64,000 bases of DNA from RGIG7213 sp045545665. GTDB taxonomy: Bacteria > Bacillota > Clostridia > Oscillospirales > CAG-272. The notes beneath the pieces are model-generated. The model saw only the letters and a list, made by a program, of their open reading frames with translations, was not told the DNA's origin and made no database searches. The translations under genes and the position numbers were made by a program. The stretch is from the NCBI GenBank assembly GCA_045545665.1, contig JAZQBL010000034.1:28788-92787 (forward strand). The letters run 5' to 3'. How positions within the stretch are numbered: the stretch's first letter is position 1; each line of letters starts with the position of its first letter. Below, piece by piece: positions 40,697-49,360 of the stretch.

Positions 40697-41761
40697 ATGC
40701 AATTTAAAAGAATAGGTGTTTTAACATCCGGTGGAGATGCTCCCGGAATGAATGCTGCGATCCGTTCAGTCGTTCGTACTGCTATAGGCAGAGGAGTTGA
40801 AGAGGTATACGGAATATACAGCGGTTATAAAGGTCTCATTGATGATGATATGGAGCTTCTCAGTATCAGAAGCGTTTCCAATATTATTTCCCGCGGCGGA
40901 ACGATGCTCTATTCTGCTCGCTGTCCCGAATTCAAAACAGAGGAGGGAATGCAGAAGGCTGTCGAGGTATGTAAAAAAAGAGGTATCGACGGTATCGTTG
41001 CCATCGGTGGTGACGGTACGTTCAGAGGAGCGACGGATCTTACTTTGAGAGGAATTCCTTGTATAGGTATACCCGCCACCATTGACAACGACATTTCCTC
41101 TACAGACTATACCATAGGTTTCGACACAGCGATGAATACTGTTGTTGATTGGGTTGACAAGCTCCGTGACACGTGCGAATCACACGCAAGATGTAACGTA
41201 GTTGAGGTTATGGGTAAGTATGCGGGCGACATCGCTCTTCATACCGGTATTGCAACAGGTGCTATTTCCATAGCCGTAAGAGAATTGCCGTACGATGAAG
41301 ACCAGGCAATAAAGAAGATCATAAAGGCAAGAGAAAACAAAAAACGTAATTTTATCGTTATCGTTGCTGAAGGAAAAGAAAACTTTGCAGAAGCTTACGC
41401 CAAGCGCATCGAAGAAAAAACAGGAATCGAAACACGTTTTTCAAGACTTGCACACGTACAAAGAGGCGGTAATCCCACAGTACGTGACAGAGTAACGGCT
41501 TCCCTTATGGGTAAAGCTGCCGTTATGGAATTGCTTGACGGTAAGAGCAATCTCGTTATATGCGAAAGACAGGGCGTTATTACGTCTATGGACATAAACA
41601 AGGCACTCAAGATAGACAGAATGTTCAAGGATCTTATGACACCCGAAGAATATGCAGAGCTTGAAGCAGAAGGCTCACTTGTTGAAATGCGCCGTCACTG
41701 CGAAGCAAGAGCTGCCGCAAAGCTTAACCTTTACAGGATTTCCCAGGAAATCTGCAAATAA
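40697..41761 (+). CDS. pfkA: 6-phosphofructokinase
   Basis: Phosphorylates fructose-6-phosphate in glycolysis; 354 residues. TSGGDAPGMNAAIRSVV is the nucleotide site. GGDGTFRGA has Gly where PPi-dependent enzymes have Asp, favouring ATP. IPATIDNDI has Ala where ATP enzymes usually have Gly and PPi enzymes Lys, so donor choice is not fully certain. RLAHVQRGG is the substrate motif. AGAGGT precedes the ATG. The 123-nt leader has weak promoter-like TGACATAAT (40627-40635) and two alternative small hairpins near 40652-40671. Confidence 0.93.
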   Translation: MQFKRIGVLTSGGDAPGMNAAIRSVVRTAIGRGVEEVYGIYSGYKGLIDDDMELLSIRSVSNIISRGGTMLYSARCPEFKTEEGMQKAVEVCKKRGIDGIVAIGGDGTFRGATDLTLRGIPCIGIPATIDNDISSTDYTIGFDTAMNTVVDWVDKLRDTCESHARCNVVEVMGKYAGDIALHTGIATGAISIAVRELPYDEDQAIKKIIKARENKKRNFIVIVAEGKENFAEAYAKRIEEKTGIETRFSRLAHVQRGGNPTVRDRVTASLMGKAAVMELLDGKSNLVICERQGVITSMDINKALKIDRMFKDLMTPEEYAELEAEGSLVEMRRHCEARAAAKLNLYRISQEICK

Positions 41762-41770
41762 CAAAATTTA

Positions 41771-41807
41771 AAAGTGCGCTTGTGTTCTCATCAGCGCACT
41801 TATTTTA
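41771..41807 (+). terminator. Terminator after pfkA
   Basis: AAGTGCGC (41772-41779) pairs with GCGCACTT (41794-41801); ATTTTAT follows. Confidence 0.75.
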
Positions 41808-41827
41808 TAAATGTTATGGAGGCTAAA

Positions 41828-43588
41828 ATGAAAAGATTATTAAGCGCTGTTATTTTTATTTCCGTTTTCGTTACATCCGTACTTGCATTTGCAATAACTC
41901 CGTCTGCAAAAATCGAAAACGAAATAACGAGAAATCCCGATTATCTTTACAAAGACTACGTCGATGAAATATACGATCAAATATTTGATTTTGATTCGTA
42001 CGTTGCCTCTATCGACATAACAAACGGGCTTTGTTACGTTAAAATCGATATCCGATCTTGGAATATGGATATCGCTGTGGCAAAACACCTGTTTGTTTCA
42101 ATGCACAGACAGTATCCTGAATTATTTTTCCTTTCGGGTTTATTCATATTTACAAATAACAGCGGTAACGTCGCTGGCACCGTTAATATGTATTCCGACT
42201 ATCTCAAAGAAGATATTCCCGGCATGGTAAAACAGGTGGAATACGAAACTCTCAGCGTACTTAGCGAAGCATCCAAAATACCTACCGACTTGGGAAAAGT
42301 TCTTTACATACATAATTACATAACCCTTAATACAAGATATAACGAGGACGTTCTCGAAGGCAGGAAAGGAATTCCGGCTGTATATGACATTTACGGCGTT
42401 TTGGTCGACCGTGATGCAGTATGCCAGGGATATGCTTATGCTTTTAACTATTTTATGCATAGGCTTGGAATCCCGTCGGACTTTGTAAGAAGCGCTGAAA
42501 TGTCACACGGTTGGAGTCTTGTCAAGCTCGGTGATCATTGGTATCATATCGACCCGACGTTTGACGATCCTGCATACGACCTTTCGGGACGTATAAGATA
42601 TTCATATTTCTTACGAAGTGAAAGCGGAATACTTGCCGAAGGCCACTCGGGTATTCTCTCTGTAAATGATGAAAATGCAACGACTACAACATACACAACA
42701 GGCACCGAATACGACAGTCTTTTTATGCAGGACAGTACCGGCTATTACGGTAATATCTCATATTGCGGAGACAGATGGTATTTTATAAAAAGAGACCCGT
42801 CGGCACGAAGCAGAAATTTCAGCATTTGTGTCACCGATGATCCTTTTGTTTCGGCAGACGACCTTGAATATACAGTTATAAAAACTCTTTCATCCTATTG
42901 GTACGCCGACGAATCGTACGTATACTCCTTAACTTACCCCGGTATTTGTGCAAATAACGGACGTATTTATTATTCGACCTCTTCCGGTATATATTCCTGT
43001 GCTATGGACGGCACAGATACTCAAACAATAGTTGAGCCCGAAAAGCCGAACAGATATACAAATATATACGGCATATCTGTCAGAAGCGGTTACGTTTATT
43101 ATAATTTTGAATCAGAAATAAATGAACGTACGTCACTTCCTGAAATACTGTCTTGTAAGCTGCCTGATACTCCTTGCACCTTGCCTCTTACGCCGACGGA
43201 TAATTTTGAATATTCAACCGACGGTGTATACATCTGGGATATTCCCGAAGGTGCGACAGCTTCCGATATTATGAATTCATTCCTCGAGGATACGTATATA
43301 ACCGACCTTGACGGCAATGTCATTTCAGAAAACGACCGCATAGGAAGCGGTTACACAGTGCATACACCCGCGCACAGCGGTTTGGCTCCGTCTTATTATA
43401 TTCTTACGGTAACGGGTGACCTTAACGGTGATACTTACACGAACGGTAAAGATATTATAAGAATAAAACGTTACGTTTCAAATAAGGATGCTGTAATTCC
43501 TTTTATGCGTTCGGCAGATCTTGACGGCGACGGTATGATCACAGAAAATGATCTTTTGAAAATAATAGGCTCGGTAAGCGAAAAATAA
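41828..43588 (+). CDS. Secreted transglutaminase-like protein with C-terminal dockerin
   Basis: 586 residues. Signal peptide (MKRLLSAVIFISVFVTSVLA). A transglutaminase-like domain (about 120-270) has DAVCQGYAYAFNYF with the catalytic Cys, then SHGWSLVKLGDHWYHIDPTFDDP with His and Asp. A beta-rich region of DUF5050-like character (YISYCGDRWYFIKR-type repeats) follows at about 300-450. The C terminus is a type I-like dockerin with two calcium loops, DLNGDTYTNGKD and DLDGDGMITEND. This predicts attachment to a cohesin. The ATG at 41828 has GGAGG upstream. Enzymatic role (peptidase or crosslinker) unknown. Confidence 0.85.
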   Translation: MKRLLSAVIFISVFVTSVLAFAITPSAKIENEITRNPDYLYKDYVDEIYDQIFDFDSYVASIDITNGLCYVKIDIRSWNMDIAVAKHLFVSMHRQYPELFFLSGLFIFTNNSGNVAGTVNMYSDYLKEDIPGMVKQVEYETLSVLSEASKIPTDLGKVLYIHNYITLNTRYNEDVLEGRKGIPAVYDIYGVLVDRDAVCQGYAYAFNYFMHRLGIPSDFVRSAEMSHGWSLVKLGDHWYHIDPTFDDPAYDLSGRIRYSYFLRSESGILAEGHSGILSVNDENATTTTYTTGTEYDSLFMQDSTGYYGNISYCGDRWYFIKRDPSARSRNFSICVTDDPFVSADDLEYTVIKTLSSYWYADESYVYSLTYPGICANNGRIYYSTSSGIYSCAMDGTDTQTIVEPEKPNRYTNIYGISVRSGYVYYNFESEINERTSLPEILSCKLPDTPCTLPLTPTDNFEYSTDGVYIWDIPEGATASDIMNSFLEDTYITDLDGNVISENDRIGSGYTVHTPAHSGLAPSYYILTVTGDLNGDTYTNGKDIIRIKRYVSNKDAVIPFMRSADLDGDGMITENDLLKIIGSVSEK

Positions 43589-43597
43589 GAATAAATA

Positions 43598-43646
43598 AAT
43601 ACCCTTACACATATCATCTATGGGGTGAATGTGTGAGGGTATTTTT
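43598..43646 (+). terminator. Terminator-like hairpin that contains the yunB ribosome site and start
   Basis: AATACCCTTACACAT (43598-43612) pairs with ATGTGTGAGGGTATT (43629-43643) with one G-T pair; five T residues end at 43646. The loop holds the GGGGTGA ribosome site of yunB, and the 3' arm includes its GTG start at 43633. Confidence 0.7.
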
Positions 43647-44316
43647 CTACAGATTTAAACGGTATTTAAGGAAACGAAAAAAGAAAACGCTTACCTGTTT
43701 GATCATTTCACTTGTATTTGTTATTATCTTGACTGCAGTGGAAACAAGGATAGCTCCTATGGTTGAATCTCTTTCGGAAACCGCAGTAAGATCAAAGACC
43801 GCAGAACTTATAAACGAAGGATTTATAGCTTCGGTCGATAAAGTTGAATTTGACGATATATATAAGCTTAAGTACGGTGAAAACGGAGAGATAACGGGAC
43901 TGTTTTTGAATTCGTTTGCTGTAAATAAAATCAAATCGGAAGTATTGAAAAGTGTAAATTCAAGTATAAAAAACGGGGAAAATACCGTAAAAATACCGAT
44001 AGGTAATATATTCGGCGGAGGATTTTTGAGCGGACGCGGTAAAGCTGTCACCGTGAAGATATTATCCGTTACGGCACTTACGGGTGAAATAGTAAATAAA
44101 ACAAAGGACAGCGGGGTAAATCAAACCCATCTGTCCTCGTATATAAACATAAATGCGGAAGTCTGTGCAAGCGTATTCGGAAAAAGTATAAAGACGTCAA
44201 CGGAAAGTAACGTATTGCTTTGTGAATCCGTTATAGTCGGGAAAGTTCCCGATACGTTAATGAAAGTAAACGTACTTGATGAGGAAACACTGAAATGGCT
44301 GAATTCCTACAAATGA
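43633..44316 (+). CDS. yunB: Sporulation protein YunB
   Basis: 227 residues. Basic N terminus (RFKRYLRKRKKK), one membrane helix (TCLIISLVFVIILTAV), then the YunB domain: FNKSxx-like VNKIKSEVLKSVNSSI, IPIGNIFGGGFLSGRG and INAEVCASVFGKSI, ending with VIVGKVPDTLM. In Bacillus it is made in the mother cell under sigma-E and is needed for efficient sporulation. GTG start with GGGGTGA upstream, both inside a hairpin. It ends at a shared TGATCA with the convergent DUF1015 gene. Confidence 0.88.
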   Translation: MRVFFYRFKRYLRKRKKKTLTCLIISLVFVIILTAVETRIAPMVESLSETAVRSKTAELINEGFIASVDKVEFDDIYKLKYGENGEITGLFLNSFAVNKIKSEVLKSVNSSIKNGENTVKIPIGNIFGGGFLSGRGKAVTVKILSVTALTGEIVNKTKDSGVNQTHLSSYININAEVCASVFGKSIKTSTESNVLLCESVIVGKVPDTLMKVNVLDEETLKWLNSYK

Positions 44317-45594
44317 TCAGTCTGAGATCTTTCTGCACTCAAGGTAAAAACGCTTATCATCGGCATGTCCCATTGAAAACGTCTTTCTCGGTAAAGCGCC
44401 GTCTTTGATAACAGAGGGGAAAAGCTCGTCTTTTTTCATACCGTCGAATATAAATCCGATGCAATATTCTTCTTTTGCAAGAGTCTTGAGGTTTTCAACT
44501 CCGTGAATGTAATCGATCTCACATTCGGGATGCTTTTTTGCAAATTCAAACAGGAAGTTCTGAAGTTCGCCGACAGGAAGAGAGGTTGAAGGATTCTTTA
44601 TAAATATCTCTCCTTCTTCTTCCTCGGTGTAAAAGTCATATTTGAAATAGTCGCAGTCGGGCTTTTCAAACGTGATGTCACAGAACTTTTCAAGCTCATT
44701 TATGACGACGATAGGTTCAACGTTCATAATTATTCTGTAGATAGGTTCAAATTCAATGGATTCATCGTGAATATTCACGAGCTCTGCCAATGCGTAACGT
44801 GCAAGAGAATCCTTTGCTTTATCGCCTATACTGTTTTTAAGATTTTCGTAACACGCTTTTGCGGTTGCAAGGGAATGGTTACCGTCGCCAACGGCAAAAA
44901 CGAGCGGCGAATCTTCATTTACACCGTATTTCTTGTTGAAAGAATCGAGATCTGCAAGCTTGCATACGGCGTCATCAACACGTTTAATTTCCGAATCGTT
45001 CAGGAAATATCCTTTGATATTACCGCCGCCGCACATAAGATCAAAATCGTATGCTTTTTCAAGCGTATCCTTGATATCCGCCAAAGGTTCGATAAGTGTT
45101 TTTTCGGCATCATCGCAGAAGAGCATAACGTGGGGAGATTCAACCTTTGCATCCTTACGTATCTTTACTCTCGGTGGTATTCTTTCGAGGACCGTGCCCT
45201 CTGTTGCACGTATAAACGATACTGAGCCTTTATTGTAGTCGTACGCCTCAAGGTCTATCATACCGACAATGCCGCGTCTTATCTTGCCGTTTGACGGCAG
45301 AACTCTTTCGACGTACATCATCGACTTTTTATATTCAATAAAGAGATTTTTAAGATAATCGTCCATAGCGGCGGTTATCTTTTTTGTGTATTCTTCGACG
45401 TTGCCCGATAAATAGACCTCGGGAAGAATGATATTCAGTGCCGTGTATTTGTCATCTGCGCTTTTTCTTGCATTTTCCCAGTACTCGGGTTCGGATGTGT
45501 ACTGGTCGCATGCAATGACGGAAAATTTTGAATAATCGACCTTTTCTTTATCAGGCAATAAAATGTCAGCAGGGAAGAAAATATTATTTTTCAT
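44317..45594 (-). CDS. DUF1015 family protein (SerK/SbnI-like)
   Basis: 425 residues. Diagnostic features are FSVIACDQYTSEPEYW near the start, SFIRATEGTVLERIPPRV, SPHVMLF and VFAVGDGNHSLATAKA, the strongest motif of the family. Some members are free L-serine kinases (SerK, SbnI); whether this one is cannot be seen. The ATG at 45594 has GGAG upstream on the minus strand; a frame to 45612 would cover it. Its stop codon abuts that of yunB with no terminator between. Confidence 0.85.
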   Translation of the reverse strand: MKNNIFFPADILLPDKEKVDYSKFSVIACDQYTSEPEYWENARKSADDKYTALNIILPEVYLSGNVEEYTKKITAAMDDYLKNLFIEYKKSMMYVERVLPSNGKIRRGIVGMIDLEAYDYNKGSVSFIRATEGTVLERIPPRVKIRKDAKVESPHVMLFCDDAEKTLIEPLADIKDTLEKAYDFDLMCGGGNIKGYFLNDSEIKRVDDAVCKLADLDSFNKKYGVNEDSPLVFAVGDGNHSLATAKACYENLKNSIGDKAKDSLARYALAELVNIHDESIEFEPIYRIIMNVEPIVVINELEKFCDITFEKPDCDYFKYDFYTEEEEGEIFIKNPSTSLPVGELQNFLFEFAKKHPECEIDYIHGVENLKTLAKEEYCIGFIFDGMKKDELFPSVIKDGALPRKTFSMGHADDKRFYLECRKISD

Positions 45595-45731
45595 AATTGT
45601 ACTCCAAATCAAATTTGATTTATTCTATCACACTTTTACCGATTTTACAATATTATATTTAAAATTTAAATGCGAATGAAAAAATCTTTATGTTATTTTG
45701 CGAATTTTTCCTTGTTTTTTGCAATAATATA

Positions 45732-45760
45732 TTGATTTTTCTTTTTATCTTTGTTATAAT
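45732..45760 (+). promoter_or_regulatory. Sigma-A promoter for alaS
   Basis: TTGATT (45732-45737), 17-nt spacer, TATAAT (45755-45760). The leader to the start is about 45 nt, too short for a T-box. Confidence 0.8.
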
Positions 45761-45811
45761 GACATTTGTATAAGAATAAAATCCCGTATGGGAAAAAGGA
45801 ACGGTAATATT

Positions 45812-48445
45812 ATGGAATGGACTTCACTTAATGATATAAGAGAAATGTATCTGAAGTTTTACGAAAGCAAGGGACATTTGAGACATAAGAGCTTTCCTCT
45901 TGTGCCGAAGGATGATAAATCTCTCCTTTTGATAAACGCAGGTATGGCACCCCTTAAAAAATATTTTACGGGCGAAAAAGAACCTCCCAGACACAGAATG
46001 ACAACGTGTCAGAAATGTATAAGAACGCCTGATATCGAAAGAGTCGGAAAAACGGCACGCCACGGTACGTATTTTGAGATGCTCGGTAACTTTTCCTTCG
46101 GAGACTACTTCAAGCACGAGGCTACTGCCTGGGCTTGGGAATTTTGCACGCAGGTGCTTAAGCTCCCCGTTGACAGACTTTACGTAAGTATTTACGAAAA
46201 CGACGACGAAGCGTTCGAAATATGGACAAAAGAAGTGGGCGTTGATCCCTCTCATATGGTACGCCTCGGTAAAGAGGATAACTTCTGGGAAATAGGTTCA
46301 GGTCCTTGCGGACCCTGCTCGGAGCTTTATTTCGACAGAGGTATCGAACACGGCTGCGGCTCGCCCGACTGTGCTGTAGGATGTGACTGTGACAGATTCG
46401 TTGAATTCTGGAACCTCGTATTTACACAATTTGAAGGCGACGGTGCCGGAAATTATACCCCTTTGGCAAAGCCCAATATAGATACGGGTATGGGACTTGA
46501 AAGAATTGCTTGCATTATGCAGGGCGTAAATAACCTCTTTGAAGTTGATACTGTACAGAATATAATGAAAGCGATAATTGCAAAGGCGGGCATCAAATAC
46601 GGCGAAAATGCCGAATCTGACGTTTCCTTGCGCGTTATAACAGACCATATCAGAAGCACGTGCTTCCTCATTTGCGACGGTGTCGTTCCTTCAAACGAAG
46701 GCAGAGGTTACGTCCTCCGCCGCTTGTTGCGCCGTGCGGCACGTCACGGAAAGCTTCTCGGAATAAAGGACACGTTCCTTGCCGATATCGTACCTGTTGT
46801 CGCAAAGGAAAACCTTTCCGAATATCCCGAGCTTACAGAAAAGCTTGAATATATCCAAAAGATCGTTTCCATCGAAGAAGAAAAGTTTGCAAAAACTATC
46901 GACAGCGGTATGGAAATGCTCAACGGCATGATCGAAAAGACGAAGAATGAAGGCAAAGATACGATCCCCGCTGAAGATGTTTTCCGTCTTAACGACACGT
47001 ACGGCTTCCCGCTCGACCTCACACGTGAGATCGCAACAGAAAAGGGAATCGGTATCGACGAGGAAGGTTTTACAGCTTTGATGAACGAGCAAAAGGAACG
47101 CGCAAGACGTGCAAGAGCTGAGCTCGGTGATTTCAGCTGGAGCGACGACACGCTCAACTTCCTTGATAAGACAGAAACGACCGAATTTACGGGATATACA
47201 GAAACCGTAAGCGAAGGTACGGTAAAAATGATCATCTCAACCGACAACGAAAGTGTTGCGGTTGCATCCGACTGTGATGCTATGATAATCGTTGATCGCA
47301 CACCTTTCTACGGTGAAGGAGGCGGTCAGGTCGGCGATACGGGTATTATCACATCCGATGGCGCAAAGATCACAGTAAATGATACGAAAAAATCAAACGG
47401 CATTTTTATGCACAGATGTACGGTTGACGGTGTTATCAGCGTCGGTGACAAGGTAACGCTTACAGTTGATAAATGCCGCCGTGACGAGATCCGCAGAAAC
47501 CATACGACAGCACACCTTTTGCAAGCGGCACTTCGTAAGGTACTCGGTACTCACGTTGAGCAGGCAGGTTCTTACGTTGATCCCGAACGTGTAAGATTTG
47601 ACTTCTCACACTATACGGCAATGACGCAGGAAGAGATCAAGCAGGTTGAAGATCTTGTTAATGCGGAAATACTGAAGGGAACACCTGTGGAAAACTTCGA
47701 AACAGATATAGAAAACGCTCGTTCTCTCGGTGCTATGGCACTGTTCGGAGAAAAATACGGCGACGTTGTAAGAGTCGTGAAGGTCGGAGATTTCTCAGTT
47801 GAGCTTTGCGGCGGTACACACCTTGATAATACTGCAAAAGCAGGACTTTTCAAGATAATTTCGGAATCCTCCGTCGCATCGGGCGTACGCAGAATAGAAG
47901 GAACGACCGGTATAAACGTTTTGAAGCTTCTCGAAGAAAAACAAACACTTATCGCAAATTGTGCAAGAGAACTCAAATGCTCCAATCTCAACGAGATAGA
48001 TAAAAAAGCAGTTCAGATCCAGACAGAACTCAAAGACGCAAAACACGAGATCGAACGTCTTGGCAATAAAATAGCATCGGCTCAGGCTGACAGCATTGTA
48101 AATAACGTGAAGAAAGTCGGTGTGTTCAACGTAATAACCGGCAAAACAGAGGGTGTTACAGTTGATGCGGCAAGATCTCTGTGTGACAATATAAAGGCAA
48201 AAGATCCTTCAGTTGTTGCGGTTATCGCGACAAACAATGACGGAAAGCTCAATTTTGTTGCTTGTGCAGGTGCAGATGCCGTTAAAGCAGGTGCGCACGC
48301 AGGAAATATCCTCAAGGAAATAAGCAAGATCGCAGGCGGTGGCGGCGGCGGACGTCCCGACAGCGCAACATCGGGTATCAAGCTTGCCGATAAGATCGAC
48401 GAAGCTTTAAATACAGTATATGAAATTCTGAATAAGGAAGGTTAA
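45812..48445 (+). CDS. alaS: Alanine--tRNA ligase
   Basis: Charges tRNA-Ala; 877 residues, standard. Class II catalytic core at the N terminus (SLNDIREMYLKFYESKGH, NAGMAPLKKYF, CQKCIRTPDIERVG). The editing domain has RRNHTTAHLLQAAL and ELCGGTHLDNTA with the zinc/editing His and Cys. The C-terminal C-Ala domain has GGGGGGRPDSATSG. ATG 45812 gives the family-typical MEWTSLNDIRE; a frame to 45788 lacks a ribosome site, while AAGGA lies 11 nt before 45812. mscL begins 4 nt after the stop. Confidence 0.96.
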   Translation: MEWTSLNDIREMYLKFYESKGHLRHKSFPLVPKDDKSLLLINAGMAPLKKYFTGEKEPPRHRMTTCQKCIRTPDIERVGKTARHGTYFEMLGNFSFGDYFKHEATAWAWEFCTQVLKLPVDRLYVSIYENDDEAFEIWTKEVGVDPSHMVRLGKEDNFWEIGSGPCGPCSELYFDRGIEHGCGSPDCAVGCDCDRFVEFWNLVFTQFEGDGAGNYTPLAKPNIDTGMGLERIACIMQGVNNLFEVDTVQNIMKAIIAKAGIKYGENAESDVSLRVITDHIRSTCFLICDGVVPSNEGRGYVLRRLLRRAARHGKLLGIKDTFLADIVPVVAKENLSEYPELTEKLEYIQKIVSIEEEKFAKTIDSGMEMLNGMIEKTKNEGKDTIPAEDVFRLNDTYGFPLDLTREIATEKGIGIDEEGFTALMNEQKERARRARAELGDFSWSDDTLNFLDKTETTEFTGYTETVSEGTVKMIISTDNESVAVASDCDAMIIVDRTPFYGEGGGQVGDTGIITSDGAKITVNDTKKSNGIFMHRCTVDGVISVGDKVTLTVDKCRRDEIRRNHTTAHLLQAALRKVLGTHVEQAGSYVDPERVRFDFSHYTAMTQEEIKQVEDLVNAEILKGTPVENFETDIENARSLGAMALFGEKYGDVVRVVKVGDFSVELCGGTHLDNTAKAGLFKIISESSVASGVRRIEGTTGINVLKLLEEKQTLIANCARELKCSNLNEIDKKAVQIQTELKDAKHEIERLGNKIASAQADSIVNNVKKVGVFNVITGKTEGVTVDAARSLCDNIKAKDPSVVAVIATNNDGKLNFVACAGADAVKAGAHAGNILKEISKIAGGGGGGRPDSATSGIKLADKIDEALNTVYEILNKEG

Positions 48446-48449
48446 GAAA

Positions 48450-48908
48450 ATGGCAAAAGGTACTTTTTTCAGCGACTTTAAAACGTTTATCTCCAAGGGT
48501 AACATCGTTGATATGGCAACCGGTGTTATCGTCGGCGGTGCATTTTCAAAGATCGTTTCTTCGCTTGTAAACGATATAATTATGCCCCCTATCAGCGTTC
48601 TTTTGGGCGAAGTTAATTTTACAGACCTCAAGTACGTTCTTAAAGAGGAAGTCCTCAACGAAGCAGGTGAAGTTGCTCAGGCGGCAATTTCGATAAACTA
48701 CGGTAATTTTATCCAGCTCATTATTGATTTCCTTCTCATGGCATTGTGCGTGTTTATGGTTATCCGTGTTATAGTTAAATCCCGTGCGAAACTCGACGCT
48801 TTGAAAAAGAAGGAAGAAGAGGAAGCAGCTGCAGCTCCTGCGCCTACCCCCGAAGACATTCTCCTTCTCCGTGAGATCCGTGACAGCTTGAAGAATAACA
48901 AAGACTGA
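48450..48908 (+). CDS. mscL: Large-conductance mechanosensitive channel MscL
   Basis: Pentameric emergency valve opened by membrane tension in osmotic downshock. 152 residues. DFKTFISKGNIVDMATGVIVGGAFSKIV is the N-terminal helix and first span. NDIIMPPISVLLG follows, a variable loop, then span two (FIQLIIDFLLMALCVFMVI) and a helical C-terminal bundle with KKEEEEAAAAPAPTPEDILLLREIRD. AAGGAAGG lies before the ATG. Its stop overlaps the hinT start (TGATG). Confidence 0.95.
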   Translation: MAKGTFFSDFKTFISKGNIVDMATGVIVGGAFSKIVSSLVNDIIMPPISVLLGEVNFTDLKYVLKEEVLNEAGEVAQAAISINYGNFIQLIIDFLLMALCVFMVIRVIVKSRAKLDALKKKEEEEAAAAPAPTPEDILLLREIRDSLKNNKD

Positions 48909-49249
48909 TGGAAAACTGTTTATTTTGTAAAATAATCGCAGGCGATATTCCCTCAACCAAAGTGTTTGAAGATGAAAATTGCTATGCGTTCAAGGACATC
49001 AATCCGCAAGCTCCCGTACATATTCTCGTTATTCCCAAAAAGCACTTCGCTTCAATGGATGAAATAACAGAAGAAAACAGCATCTGCGTTGCTAAAATAT
49101 TTGAAGTAATACCGCAGATCGCAAAAAGCGCAGGTCTTACAAACGGTTACCGCGTTGTCTCCAACTGCGGAGACGATGCCTGCCAGACGGTGAAGCATTT
49201 GCACTTCCATATTCTCGGCGGCAAACAGCTTGCAGGCGAAATGGCATAA
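48908..49249 (+). CDS. hinT: HIT-family purine nucleotide hydrolase (HinT-like)
   Basis: 113 residues, the usual size. CLFCKIIAGDIPSTKVFED is the conserved N terminus with a CxxC; HILVIPKKH is central; the triad motif is HLHFHILGG. HinT enzymes hydrolyse nucleoside phosphoramidates. Coupled to mscL by a one-base overlap and closed by a strong terminator. Confidence 0.94.
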   Translation: MENCLFCKIIAGDIPSTKVFEDENCYAFKDINPQAPVHILVIPKKHFASMDEITEENSICVAKIFEVIPQIAKSAGLTNGYRVVSNCGDDACQTVKHLHFHILGGKQLAGEMA

Positions 49250-49253
49250 TTAC

Positions 49254-49290
49254 AAAACTCCTTACTTTCTCGTTAAGTAAGGAGTTTTTT
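49254..49290 (+). terminator. Rho-independent terminator of alaS-mscL-hinT
   Basis: AAAACTCCTTACTT pairs with AAGTAAGGAGTTTT (49275-49288), followed by T residues to 49290. Confidence 0.92.
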
Positions 49291-49297
49291 CACCCCG

Positions 49298-49327
49298 TCA
49301 TATTTTTAAATACAATTTTCATATAAT
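49298..49327 (+). promoter_or_regulatory. Sigma-E-like promoter for the SpoVB-type flippase gene
   Basis: TCATATT (49298-49304) fits the sigma-E -35 consensus KMATATT exactly. CATATAAT (49320-49327) fits the -10 CATACANT at all but one position. The spacer is 15 nt, near the 14 of Bacillus sites. The -10 also contains TATAAT, so sigma-A use without a good -35 is the alternative. Confidence 0.55.
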
Positions 49328-49360
49328 GAACCGTCCAATAAAAAGAGGCGGTTTTGTTTT

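Noticed and set aside
46744..47301. Long minus-strand frame opposite alaS
   Set aside because: Shadow of the conserved alaS reading frame; low-complexity Ser-rich translation and no ribosome site.
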